From Candidatus Omnitrophota bacterium (lineage in GTDB: Bacteria; Omnitrophota; Gorgyraeia; Zapsychrales; Fredricksoniimonadaceae): DNA of 36,488 nucleotides. Positions 16,007 through 24,265 of this stretch are shown here, piece by piece (the stretch's first letter is position 1; every line of letters begins with the position of its first letter). Under the pieces are notes generated by a model. That model saw only the letters and a list, made by a program, of their open reading frames with translations, searched no databases and was not told where the DNA came from. The translations under genes and the position numbers were made by a program. The stretch covers positions 1-36,488 of the forward strand of contig CAIOTT010000013.1 of the NCBI GenBank assembly GCA_903861305.1, written 5' to 3'.

Positions 16007-18205
16007 TCACTGCCACTTCTTCTGGCTCAAAAGGACCAGCGGCGTCACAATGAACATGGTCGAATAAACACCGCAAACAAACCCGATTATCAGGACCAGG
16101 GAGAACGTGTTAAGCACTTCCCCGCCGAAAAGGAACAGGGCTATAACAACGAGGAGGGTAACGAACGTGCTCAGGACCGTGCGCCCGAGGGTCTGATTGA
16201 TACTCAGGTTGATCACCTCACCCAGCGACAATTTACGGTTCTTCATCATGTTCTCACGCACGCGGTCAAAGACCACGATCGTGTCGTTGATGGAATAACC
16301 CGCGATGGTCAAAAGCGCCGTGACGACCAGAAGGTCGATCTGACGGCCCATCATGACAGAAATACCAAGCGCGACAAGAATGTCGTGCAGCAGAGCTATC
16401 ACGCCCGCCGCCGCAAAACCGAAATTCTTGAAACGGATCCCAACGTAAATGAGGATCGCCGCGAGGGCCAGAAGAATAGCCCAGACGGCCCTCTCACGCA
16501 GGGCCTTACCGACCACGGGCCCCACTTTCTCGATGCGCAGAGTCTCGAATTTATTATCCTTGAACTCATTCTTGAATGTCGCGACGACATTTTCATAGCT
16601 GTCTTCGCTCGTACGAACGATGACATCTTCAGGATTCTTGTCGAACTGCTGGATGACCGCATCCTTGATGTTCGCATCCTTGAGCGCCTTGCGGATCAAC
16701 TCGGCAGAGACCGCTGTCTGGAACCGGTACTCCTGGACCTGGCCGCCCGCAAAATCGATGCCGTACGCCTGGCTTCCCTTGGAGAAGATCGCAAAGGCGC
16801 CCGCCGCGGTCACAATACCCGAAAGCAGCAGGAACAGGTACATGGGCTTGATAAAGTCGATCTTTGTCTGCTTGAAAAGGCGCATCATCTTAAGCGTGGT
16901 TAATTTGCGGTTCTCCAGAAGGTATTCGAACATGGCCCGTGTGATATAGACCGCGGTGAACAAGCTCGCCGCAAGACCGATGCTCAGGGTGATCGCAAAC
17001 CCCTTGATGGGGCCTGACCCGAACTGGAACAGCAGAAATGCCGCGATCAGCGATGTGACGTGCGAATCTATGATCGCGTTCAGGGCCCTGTCATAACCGC
17101 TGGCGATGGCCGCGGCCAATGTGCGCCCGATCTCAAGCTCTTCACGGATACGTTCGTTGATAAGAACGTTCGCATCAACGGCCATACCCAGCGTCAGCAC
17201 GATACCAGCAATACCCGGCAAGGTCAGCGTCACCTGGGACCCCGGCATCATCACATTGATAAAGCCCATCGCGCCGATGATCATCCCAAGGTTCACCAAT
17301 AACGCCAATGAAGCGATGAACCCGCCGATCCAGTAATAAACGATCATGAAGGCAAGGACGAACAATGAACCGTACAGCGTCGCGTGGATCCCGGCGTTGA
17401 TGGAATCCTTACCCAGCAAGGGGCCGATCGTGCGCTCCTCTTCCACATAAAGGGGCGCGGGCAAAGATCCGGAGCGGAGCGCCAGGGCCAGGACCGAGGC
17501 CTCATCATAGGAGAACTGCCCCGTGATCTCGGCAGTGCCCGATGTGATCGCCTCGCGGATGTTCGGTGCGGAAAGGACCTCGTTATCCATGACGATCGCA
17601 AGACGCTCTCCAACATGCTTGTTCGTCAGGTCACCAAAATCCTTGGTACCCTTGCCATTGAATGACAAGGATATCTTGGGAAGCATGGTGGAAGAATCAA
17701 AATCAACTTTGGCGTCAGAGATAGCATCGCCTTGAAGGATCGCCTGGGACTGGATAAGGACAGCGTCCTTTGATTCACCCTTAGTGTATTTCAACTCATA
17801 TCCCTCGGGAACCTTGCCCGCGAGAGCTTCCTTGATCCTGCCAGGATCGCTGTCCACAAGCTTGAACTCAAGGTGGGCCACGCGCTTGACCATGTCCACA
17901 GCCTTGTCACGATCGGTCACACCCGGCAACTGGACAAGGATCTGGTCCTCGCCCTGCCGCTGGATCGCCGTTTCGCCGACACCCATGCTGTCAATACGGT
18001 TGCGCAGGATCTCCATCGCGCGCAGGACAGCGTCTTCCTTGGCTTTCGCCGAAAGCTTGGACGTGTCGACCTTAAGGATGAGATGCATGCCACCCCTCAG
18101 GTCAAGGCCAAGATTGATGCGTTTGTTGATAGGCCAGGCGAACGCCACACAGGCCGCGATGACACCCAGGATGATGATAAAACGGTTACGGAGGTTCTTC
18201 GTCAT
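16007..18205 (-). CDS. secDF: Protein translocase SecDF, fused SecD-SecF
   Basis: SecD and SecF use the proton-motive force to complete Sec-dependent export. Here they form one 732-residue polypeptide. SecD occupies about residues 1-440, with DLRGG at 35-39, a large periplasmic domain and the helix-4 motif GMAVDANVLINERIREE holding the proton-path Asp (D344). SecF occupies about 443-732, with GIDFAGG near its start and SINDTIVVFDRVREN as the counterpart of the SecD motif. Twelve transmembrane helices are expected and hydrophobic blocks match that. The gene follows yajC by 21 bp, the usual yajC-secD-secF order, and is closed by a terminator. Confidence 0.96.
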   Translation of the reverse strand: MTKNLRNRFIIILGVIAACVAFAWPINKRINLGLDLRGGMHLILKVDTSKLSAKAKEDAVLRAMEILRNRIDSMGVGETAIQRQGEDQILVQLPGVTDRDKAVDMVKRVAHLEFKLVDSDPGRIKEALAGKVPEGYELKYTKGESKDAVLIQSQAILQGDAISDAKVDFDSSTMLPKISLSFNGKGTKDFGDLTNKHVGERLAIVMDNEVLSAPNIREAITSGTAEITGQFSYDEASVLALALRSGSLPAPLYVEEERTIGPLLGKDSINAGIHATLYGSLFVLAFMIVYYWIGGFIASLALLVNLGMIIGAMGFINVMMPGSQVTLTLPGIAGIVLTLGMAVDANVLINERIREELEIGRTLAAAIASGYDRALNAIIDSHVTSLIAAFLLFQFGSGPIKGFAITLSIGLAASLFTAVYITRAMFEYLLENRKLTTLKMMRLFKQTKIDFIKPMYLFLLLSGIVTAAGAFAIFSKGSQAYGIDFAGGQVQEYRFQTAVSAELIRKALKDANIKDAVIQQFDKNPEDVIVRTSEDSYENVVATFKNEFKDNKFETLRIEKVGPVVGKALRERAVWAILLALAAILIYVGIRFKNFGFAAAGVIALLHDILVALGISVMMGRQIDLLVVTALLTIAGYSINDTIVVFDRVRENMMKNRKLSLGEVINLSINQTLGRTVLSTFVTLLVVIALFLFGGEVLNTFSLVLIIGFVCGVYSTMFIVTPLVLLSQKKWQ

Positions 18206-18229
18206 GTTATCCTCAACAATATTAAAAAA

Positions 18230-18508
18230 TTATTCCGCCCTTTTCTTCAGGACCAGAACAGCTTCTTTATCAAATTCCACACGGACATTCTCATCCAGGC
18301 GCAGGACGACCGAAGTTTCCTTCAGGTTGACAACGATCCCGTGAATACCGCCTGATGTAACAACCTCGTCATTCTTTTTCAGGTTCTTGATCATCTCCTG
18401 ATGATCTTTCTGCTTTTTCTTTTCGGGCATGATCACAAGGAAATAAAATATGCCGAAAATAAGGACCATCGGCACCAGTTGCATGATAAACCCAGGCTGT
18501 TGAGGCAT
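18230..18508 (-). CDS. yajC: Preprotein translocase subunit YajC
   Basis: This 92-residue membrane protein has a single N-terminal helix (FIMQLVPMVLIFGIFYFLVI, about residues 7-26) and the family signature MPEKKKQKDHQEMIKNLKKN followed by DEVVTSGGIHGIV. It partners SecDF in the holotranslocon. An AAAGGG ribosome-binding site lies 7 nt before the ATG. It stands between rpsP and secDF. Confidence 0.95.
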   Translation of the reverse strand: MPQQPGFIMQLVPMVLIFGIFYFLVIMPEKKKQKDHQEMIKNLKKNDEVVTSGGIHGIVVNLKETSVVLRLDENVRVEFDKEAVLVLKKRAE

Positions 18509-18565
18509 AGTGATACCCTTTCACGGCCTTATGCCGCCATAAAGGCGGGCGGACCGATTGATATT

Positions 18566-18817
18566 TTACTTGAGTCTCTTTGTCTTATTGTAAAGCGTAC
18601 GGACCGTATCGGTCATCTGCGCGCCATTCTTGATCCATTTTTCAACCTTGGCGGTGTCTATCTTGTAAGCCGCCGGTTTCTTGGCCGGATCGTAATATCC
18701 AACAATATCCAGCACCCTGCTGTCACGGGCCCTGTACTTGCTGATGACCACGATGCGCCAGTTATAATTCTTCTGCGCCGGGGCCCCCGTCCTCTGCATT
18801 CTGATCTTGACTTCCAT
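18566..18817 (-). CDS. rpsP: 30S ribosomal protein S16
   Basis: S16 is a primary-binding small-subunit protein. I start it at the ATG at 18817 (83 residues, MEVKIRMQRTGAPAQKN), because this aligns with the family N-terminus and an AGGAG lies just upstream; the longer open frame running into trpE has no homology. Conserved features include WRIVVISKYRARDSRVLDIV, GYYDP and the KVEKWIKNGAQMTDTVR block. Unusually, it is followed by yajC-secDF rather than by the common partners rimM, trmD and rplS. It lies 31 bp after trpE. Confidence 0.95.
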   Translation of the reverse strand: MEVKIRMQRTGAPAQKNYNWRIVVISKYRARDSRVLDIVGYYDPAKKPAAYKIDTAKVEKWIKNGAQMTDTVRTLYNKTKRLK

Positions 18818-18848
18818 TGCTCCTGTTTCCTTTCTTCGTTCGCTTAAG

Positions 18849-20351
18849 TTAGCGCTGATGGGCCAATTCCAAAGCCCTGATCTGCGCCTTTGCCTTGTTG
18901 ACTGTTTCTTCGTATTCATATGCCGGGTCGGAATCAGCCACAATGCCGGCTCCAGCCTGGACATATGCCTTATGCCCCTTGATAACAATGGTGCGTATTG
19001 TAATACAAGTATCTAAATCTTGCGAGAAACTTATATAACCGACACATCCGCCATAAGGACCGCGCTTGACCGGTTCCAGTTCCTCGATGATCTCCATAGC
19101 GCGAATTTTGGGTGCGCCTGAAAGCGTCCCCGCAGGAAAAGTCGCCTCCAGCGCCGCGATCGCGTCATTCCCGGGCTTCAGTGCCCCCTGAACATTGGAG
19201 ACAATATGCATGACATGCGAATATTTCTCAACGGTCATGAAGTCCGTGACCTTAACCGTCCCCTCTTTGCAAACACGGCCAAGATCGTTACGCCCAAGGT
19301 CCACCAGCATGACATGCTCAGCAACCTCTTTCGGGTCTGCCAGCAGTTCTTTCTCGAGAACAGCGTCTTCTTCAGGCGTTTTGCCGCGCGGACGGGTCCC
19401 CGCGATCGGCCGCGTTTCCACAAGGCCCTTTTCACAACGTACCAGCAATTCAGGCGAAGAACCAACGATCGAAAGATCGTCCATGTTCAGTAGGTACATG
19501 TAGGGTGAAGGATTGAGCGACCTTAATGTCCGGTAGATATTAACAGGAGATGCCGTGATATCAACATCAAATCTTTGCGAAATGACCGCCTGGATGATCT
19601 CCCCCGCCTTGATCTCCTCTTTAGCCTTCACGACCATCTTCTCATAAGCCTTGCGTGTGCAGTTCGAATGGACTTTGATCTTAGGCAAAGGCAGGCCTCG
19701 GGACACAGGGAGCTTCAACGGCCTGTCCATGTCAGTGATCAGACGGTCAATGCGCCGGAGAGCATCCTGATACTTTCGACGCAGAACCGCGCGGTCGTCT
19801 TTGGCCGACGTTTGCACGCAGGCCACGACCTTGATCGTATGATGAAGATGGTCAAAGATCACCATATCTTTGGCCATCATAAGCACCATGTCGGGCAAGT
19901 TAAGGTCATCCGGCCGCTTGTCCGGGATCTTTTCAAGAAAACGGACCGCATCGTAACTCAAATAACCGACAAAGCCGCCGCACGCCTGGGGCAAACCCGG
20001 AATATTGACAAACTTCAACCCGTCCATCAATTCCCTGACAAGGTCCAGAGGGCTGCGGTCGAACTTGCGTTTCTCGACGGACTTTTTCCCGTCCAGGAAA
20101 CGGATGATATCCGCCTGATGGTGCTTGACCCGTACGACACATTCGGGATCACGGGCCAGAAAGGAATACCGCGCCAGTTTCTCGCCGCCTTCGACAGATT
20201 CAAGAAGGAATGAATATTTGCAACGGGACGAGAGCTTGATATAAGCCGCCACCGGCGTTTCAAGGTCGCCGTAAATATCCTTAAAAACCGGGATAAGGTT
20301 CCCCTGCCGGGCAAACGCCAAAAATTCTTTTTCCGTGACCTGTCTCATCAT
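18849..20351 (-). CDS. trpE: Anthranilate synthase component I
   Basis: TrpE converts chorismate to anthranilate with ammonia supplied by TrpG. The 500-residue protein carries the tryptophan-feedback motif LLES at residues 49-52, which favours TrpE over PabB. It also has the chorismate-binding core: [52 protein letters not shown] and [20 protein letters not shown]. Full length. The ATG overlaps the hisF stop by 4 bp, so it appears to be the last gene of the histidine operon. No trpG or other trp gene is in the window. Confidence 0.94.
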   Translation of the reverse strand: MMRQVTEKEFLAFARQGNLIPVFKDIYGDLETPVAAYIKLSSRCKYSFLLESVEGGEKLARYSFLARDPECVVRVKHHQADIIRFLDGKKSVEKRKFDRSPLDLVRELMDGLKFVNIPGLPQACGGFVGYLSYDAVRFLEKIPDKRPDDLNLPDMVLMMAKDMVIFDHLHHTIKVVACVQTSAKDDRAVLRRKYQDALRRIDRLITDMDRPLKLPVSRGLPLPKIKVHSNCTRKAYEKMVVKAKEEIKAGEIIQAVISQRFDVDITASPVNIYRTLRSLNPSPYMYLLNMDDLSIVGSSPELLVRCEKGLVETRPIAGTRPRGKTPEEDAVLEKELLADPKEVAEHVMLVDLGRNDLGRVCKEGTVKVTDFMTVEKYSHVMHIVSNVQGALKPGNDAIAALEATFPAGTLSGAPKIRAMEIIEELEPVKRGPYGGCVGYISFSQDLDTCITIRTIVIKGHKAYVQAGAGIVADSDPAYEYEETVNKAKAQIRALELAHQR

Positions 20352-21103
20352 AAACGGACCTTCACCCCTGTGGCCTGAAGATGCTCTTTGACATCCCTGA
20401 TCTTTATTTCACCGTAATGGAAGATCGACGCGGCCAGACCCGCATCCGCTCCTGTCCCAGAAAAAAGAGCTGTAAAATGTGCTGCGCTGCCGGCGCCGCC
20501 GGAAGCGATCACCGGGATGTTGACAGCGGCGGACACAGCTTTGGTCAGGGCGATATCAAAACCGTTCTTCGTCCCGTCCGCGTCCATGCTTGTCAGCAAT
20601 ATCTCACCGGCACCAAGACCATAAACTTCCCTGGCCCATGCCACGGCATCCTTATCCGTTGCCCTGCGGCCGCCATGCGTGAATACGTTCCAGCCAGCGG
20701 GCGTTTTCTTCGCGTCTATGGCGATCACGATGCACTGGCTTCCGAAACGCTCCGAAGCCTCGCGCACCAGCGAAGGGTTATGGATCGCGGCCGTGTTGAT
20801 CGATATTTTATCAGCTCCCGCGTTCAACAATGAGCGGATATCCTCAATAGAATTGATACCGCCACCAACAGTCAACGGCATGAATATCTGCTCCGCCGTG
20901 TGACGGACCACATCAATGAAGGTTTTTCTGCCTTCATGGCTCGCCGTAATATCAAGAAAAACAAGCTCGTCGGCGCCTTCCTGATCGTAGATACGGGCCG
21001 TTTCTACAGGGTCGCCCGCGTCGCGCAAATTCACGAAATTGACACCCTTGACAACGCGTCCGTCCTTGACATCAAGGCAGGGAATAATGCGTTTGGTCAG
21101 CAT
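20348..21103 (-). CDS. hisF: Imidazole glycerol phosphate synthase, cyclase subunit HisF
   Basis: HisF uses ammonia from HisH to turn PRFAR into imidazole glycerol phosphate and AICAR. The 251-residue TIM barrel begins [20 protein letters not shown], which contains the first catalytic Asp. The second catalytic Asp lies in VIAIDAKK, and the phosphate-binding loops appear as [13 protein letters not shown] and ASGGAGS. Length is normal. It overlaps hisA by 7 bp and trpE by 4 bp. Confidence 0.97.
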   Translation of the reverse strand: MLTKRIIPCLDVKDGRVVKGVNFVNLRDAGDPVETARIYDQEGADELVFLDITASHEGRKTFIDVVRHTAEQIFMPLTVGGGINSIEDIRSLLNAGADKISINTAAIHNPSLVREASERFGSQCIVIAIDAKKTPAGWNVFTHGGRRATDKDAVAWAREVYGLGAGEILLTSMDADGTKNGFDIALTKAVSAAVNIPVIASGGAGSAAHFTALFSGTGADAGLAASIFHYGEIKIRDVKEHLQATGVKVRL

Positions 21104-21816
21104 GCCCCGGCCGCATCCTTAAGGAGCAGCGTCCCTTCATAAATAGCCTTGCCGACAATGACACCATAAAGATTGCTTCTTTGGAGTGCCGCAAGCGCCC
21201 TGATGTCGCCGATATCCTTCACGCCGCCGGAAGCGATAACATGCACATCACCCACGTTGAGCATTTCTTTGAGTCCTTCAATATCAGGACCGATCAATGT
21301 CCCGTCGCGGGAAATATCGGTGTAAATGATATACTTGAGGCCCATGGCCACAAAGTCGCGCGCGAGATCAACACCTTTAACCGTGGACAATTCAACCCAT
21401 CCGCGCTGTGCCACATAACCGTTCGAGCAGTCAAGGCTCACCGCAATGCGGTCTTTCCACACCGCCAGCACCTCTCTGAGGAATGCCGGGTCCTGCACCA
21501 CTTTCGTCCCAAGGACCACACGGGCAACCCCTGCATGAAGATAATCGTTGATCACCTCATGCGAACGGATGCCTCCGCCAACCTGAACAGGGACCTTCAG
21601 CTCTTTAACGATCCGCTTGATCACGGCCTCATTGACGCGACCGCCAGACTCCGCCCCGTCAAGATCAACGATATGCAGATCCGTAGCGCCTTCCCCCTGC
21701 CAGTGGCGGGCCATGTCAAGAGGATCAGATCCGTATTCCGTGACCTTATCAAAACGGCCCTTGAACAAGCGTACCACCTTGCCGTTCTTGATATCGATCG
21801 CAGGGATTATCCGCAT
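21097..21816 (-). CDS. hisA: ProFAR isomerase HisA
   Basis: HisA performs the Amadori rearrangement of ProFAR to PRFAR. The 239-residue TIM barrel begins [20 protein letters not shown], with the catalytic Asp in AIDI; the second acidic residue lies in [14 protein letters not shown]. The phosphate-binding segments are [17 protein letters not shown] and [14 protein letters not shown] place the start at 21816 rather than at the longer frame (21885), because the family N-terminus begins here; a GGAG lies 11 nt upstream. It overlaps the end of hisH by 10 bp. Confidence 0.95.
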   Translation of the reverse strand: MRIIPAIDIKNGKVVRLFKGRFDKVTEYGSDPLDMARHWQGEGATDLHIVDLDGAESGGRVNEAVIKRIVKELKVPVQVGGGIRSHEVINDYLHAGVARVVLGTKVVQDPAFLREVLAVWKDRIAVSLDCSNGYVAQRGWVELSTVKGVDLARDFVAMGLKYIIYTDISRDGTLIGPDIEGLKEMLNVGDVHVIASGGVKDIGDIRALAALQRSNLYGVIVGKAIYEGTLLLKDAAGAC

Positions 21817-22412
21817 ACGACAAAATTCTCCAAAATTCGCAATCCTACCGCCTGGCTCTTTTCGGGATGGAACTGGACCCCCCATACATTACCCCGGCAG
21901 ACGGAAGATGTATAGGGAAAACCATAATCTGTAAGTGTGGCCGTGACTTGAAGGTCGTCAGGCTTCGCATAGTACGAATGCGCAAAATACACGAAAGCGC
22001 CATCCTTGACACCTTTGCACAACAGGCAATCTTTTTGAACTATACGCAGCTGGTTCCAGCCCATCTGAGGAACTTTGACCGTATCGGGAAAGCGCTCAAC
22101 AGATCCGTGCAGGACCCCAAGCCCTTTGACATCCCCGCCTTCACGGCTTACGTCAAATAAAAGCTGGAACCCAAGGCAAATACCCAAAAAAGGCCTGCCA
22201 TCCGCAACAAAGGACCTGATCGCGTCGACGAACTTCAATGCCTCAAGTCTTTCCATCGCAGGCTTCATTGCACCGACACCGGGCAGGACCAATTTGTCGA
22301 CCCCTTCAAGGTCATGCAAACGCGTCACGATGCGCGTCGAGGCACCCACGTTCTCTAATGCTTTCTGAACGCTGCGCAAATTCCCCATGCCGTAGTCAAT
22401 GATGCCGATCAT
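21807..22412 (-). CDS. hisH: Imidazole glycerol phosphate synthase, glutaminase subunit HisH
   Basis: HisH hydrolyses glutamine and channels ammonia to HisF. The 201-residue class I amidotransferase has the nucleophile C79 in FLGICLGFQLLF and the His-Glu pair H182/E184 in VQFHPEKSQ. It opens with the family pattern IGIIDYGMGNLRSVQKALE. Stop and start of hisB and hisH share one base (TGATG). Full length and intact. Confidence 0.97.
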   Translation of the reverse strand: MIGIIDYGMGNLRSVQKALENVGASTRIVTRLHDLEGVDKLVLPGVGAMKPAMERLEALKFVDAIRSFVADGRPFLGICLGFQLLFDVSREGGDVKGLGVLHGSVERFPDTVKVPQMGWNQLRIVQKDCLLCKGVKDGAFVYFAHSYYAKPDDLQVTATLTDYGFPYTSSVCRGNVWGVQFHPEKSQAVGLRILENFVVCG

Positions 22413-23029
22413 CAGTCAATGATCCCTTTGGTTGACGGGATGATCCCTTCACGGCGCGGATCGATCTGTGTGGCCTGGTCCAGGGCAAGCCCCAGCGCCT
22501 TGAACACCGCCTCAACATTGGTATGCACATCATCCGAAGCGTTCTGGATAGTGACCGTGAGCGTCGCGCCAAGCGCGTGGGCGAAAGACTCGAGAAAATG
22601 CTCCAGGTACGTAAGGGAATATTCGTCCTTGTTCTTAAGCTGAAGGATCTTGTCATCCTCAACGTTAAGCTTGAAATAACCGCGGCCGCTGATATCAATT
22701 ATCACGCGCGCGAGCGTTGATTCCATCGGCGCCCCGGCCCCGCCGAACCTGCGGATACCCGCTTTATCTGAAAGGGCCTGTTTGAAAGCCTTGCCCAGCA
22801 CTATCCCGATATCTTCATTCGTGTGATGAATATCGATCTTGGTATCTGACTTCAGGACTTCCAGTTCAAGATCAAAAAGGCCATGGAAAGCGAATAATTC
22901 GATCATGTGGTCAAGGAACGCGAGACCGGTCTTGATATCCGTACGATCACCGCGGCCGTCAACATCCAAAATAACCTTGATATGGGTCTCTTTGCTCTTG
23001 CGCTCGATCGTGGCTTTTCTTGTTGCCAT
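22412..23029 (-). CDS. hisB: Imidazoleglycerol-phosphate dehydratase HisB
   Basis: HisB dehydrates imidazole glycerol phosphate to imidazole acetol phosphate. The 205-residue protein is the monofunctional form, without the histidinol-phosphatase domain of enterobacteria. Manganese-binding histidine clusters are visible (GLAFLDHMIELFAFHGLFD, IDIHHTNEDIGI, and a C-terminal THxE-type pair seen as DDVHTNVEAVFKALG). A clear AGGAGG ribosome-binding site lies 4 nt before the ATG. The gap to hisD is 11 bp. Confidence 0.96.
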   Translation of the reverse strand: MATRKATIERKSKETHIKVILDVDGRGDRTDIKTGLAFLDHMIELFAFHGLFDLELEVLKSDTKIDIHHTNEDIGIVLGKAFKQALSDKAGIRRFGGAGAPMESTLARVIIDISGRGYFKLNVEDDKILQLKNKDEYSLTYLEHFLESFAHALGATLTVTIQNASDDVHTNVEAVFKALGLALDQATQIDPRREGIIPSTKGIID

Positions 23030-23040
23030 AGGACCTCCTG

Positions 23041-24264
23041 CTATTTAAACCTGACGTTCACTGATTCCGCGTGCTTGACAAGCCCTTCGGTGAGGGCGAC
23101 CCGTTCGATCGGCTCCCGCACCCTTTCCAGGGCCTTCTTCGAATATGAAATAAGATGGCTGGTCTTCATAAAACTTGAAATGCTCAGGCCGGAGGCGAAC
23201 TTGGCGGTCCCCAGTGTCGGGAGGACATGGCTCGGCCCCGCGATATAATCCCCCAAAGGCGTCGGGCTGTAAGGCCCCAGGAATATTGCCCCCGCATGCC
23301 TTATCATCCGGGCCACGCGTACAGGATCGCTCGTCAATATCTGCAAATGTTCCGGCGCTATACGATTCGCGATGTCTGCAGCCTCTTCCATGTTCTTGGC
23401 ATAGATAACAAACCCGCCCTGGACCCTTCCCTTGACCTGCCGTATCAATTGTTTCGATGTCGAGATGAGGATAGAAAGCCCGCCCGCATGCTCAAGCTGG
23501 GATTCAAAATCGGCAACCACAAAATCAGGGTTGCTGTAACGATTGGCGATGACGACAAGTTCCGTCGGGCCAGCAAGCATATCGATGTCAACATAACCAA
23601 AAAGCTGGCGTTTGGCTTCCGTGACGTACGCGTTCCCCGGGCCCACGATCTTGTCGACACGCGGGACCGTCTTCGTGCCCAAGGCCAGCGCGGCAATAGC
23701 CTGTGCACCGCCGATCTTGTAAACTTCATTCACATTCAGCAGGTTGGCCACGGCAAGGATATACGGATTGACATGCCCGTCCTTGCCGGGAGGCGTCACA
23801 ATAACGATGCGTTTGACGCCGGCGATCTTCGCGGGGATAACGGTCATGTAGACAGAAGAGACCAGCGGCGCGGTCCCGGCAGGAATATAAACCCCGACAG
23901 TATCTATAGGGCGGAACTCCTCTTTCAGGACGATCCCTTCTTCACTCTTCACGGAACAGGGTTTTTTAACCTGACTGCGGTAAAAAGTGTTCACGTTATG
24001 GATGACAAGCTTGAGGGTTGCTACGAATTCAGGTTTAATGTTCTGGAACGCCCCGCTGATCTCGCTTTCAGCCACACGCAGGTCCTTGGCGGCAAGCTGC
24101 ACCTTGTCAAACCGGCGGGTGTACTTGATAACAGCGGCGTCACCCGACGTTCTGATATCTTCAATGATGCGCGCCACTTTCTCGACCGTGCTCTTGCGGC
24201 GATAATACATGTTGCGGTCGTAGAGCTGCTGGATGTTCTTACTGTGCAATGTAATGGATCTCAT
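23041..24264 (-). CDS. hisD: Histidinol dehydrogenase HisD
   Basis: HisD carries out the last two NAD-dependent oxidations from histidinol to histidine. The 407-residue protein is a little shorter than the usual 425-435 but holds the zinc and catalytic residues: Q and H in ESQLEHAGGLS, the catalytic Glu-His pair in APEHLQIL, Asp in PLGDYIAGPSHVLPT and the last zinc His in LVKHAESVNVRF. It lies 1 bp after alaS and is the first his gene of the cluster. hisG, hisC and hisI are not in this window. Confidence 0.96.
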   Translation of the reverse strand: MRSITLHSKNIQQLYDRNMYYRRKSTVEKVARIIEDIRTSGDAAVIKYTRRFDKVQLAAKDLRVAESEISGAFQNIKPEFVATLKLVIHNVNTFYRSQVKKPCSVKSEEGIVLKEEFRPIDTVGVYIPAGTAPLVSSVYMTVIPAKIAGVKRIVIVTPPGKDGHVNPYILAVANLLNVNEVYKIGGAQAIAALALGTKTVPRVDKIVGPGNAYVTEAKRQLFGYVDIDMLAGPTELVVIANRYSNPDFVVADFESQLEHAGGLSILISTSKQLIRQVKGRVQGGFVIYAKNMEEAADIANRIAPEHLQILTSDPVRVARMIRHAGAIFLGPYSPTPLGDYIAGPSHVLPTLGTAKFASGLSISSFMKTSHLISYSKKALERVREPIERVALTEGLVKHAESVNVRFK

Positions 24265-24265
24265 C

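Noticed and set aside
18533-18549. Short GC inverted repeat between rpsP and yajC as a terminator
   Set aside because: The stem is only 5 bp with no T-run on the minus strand.
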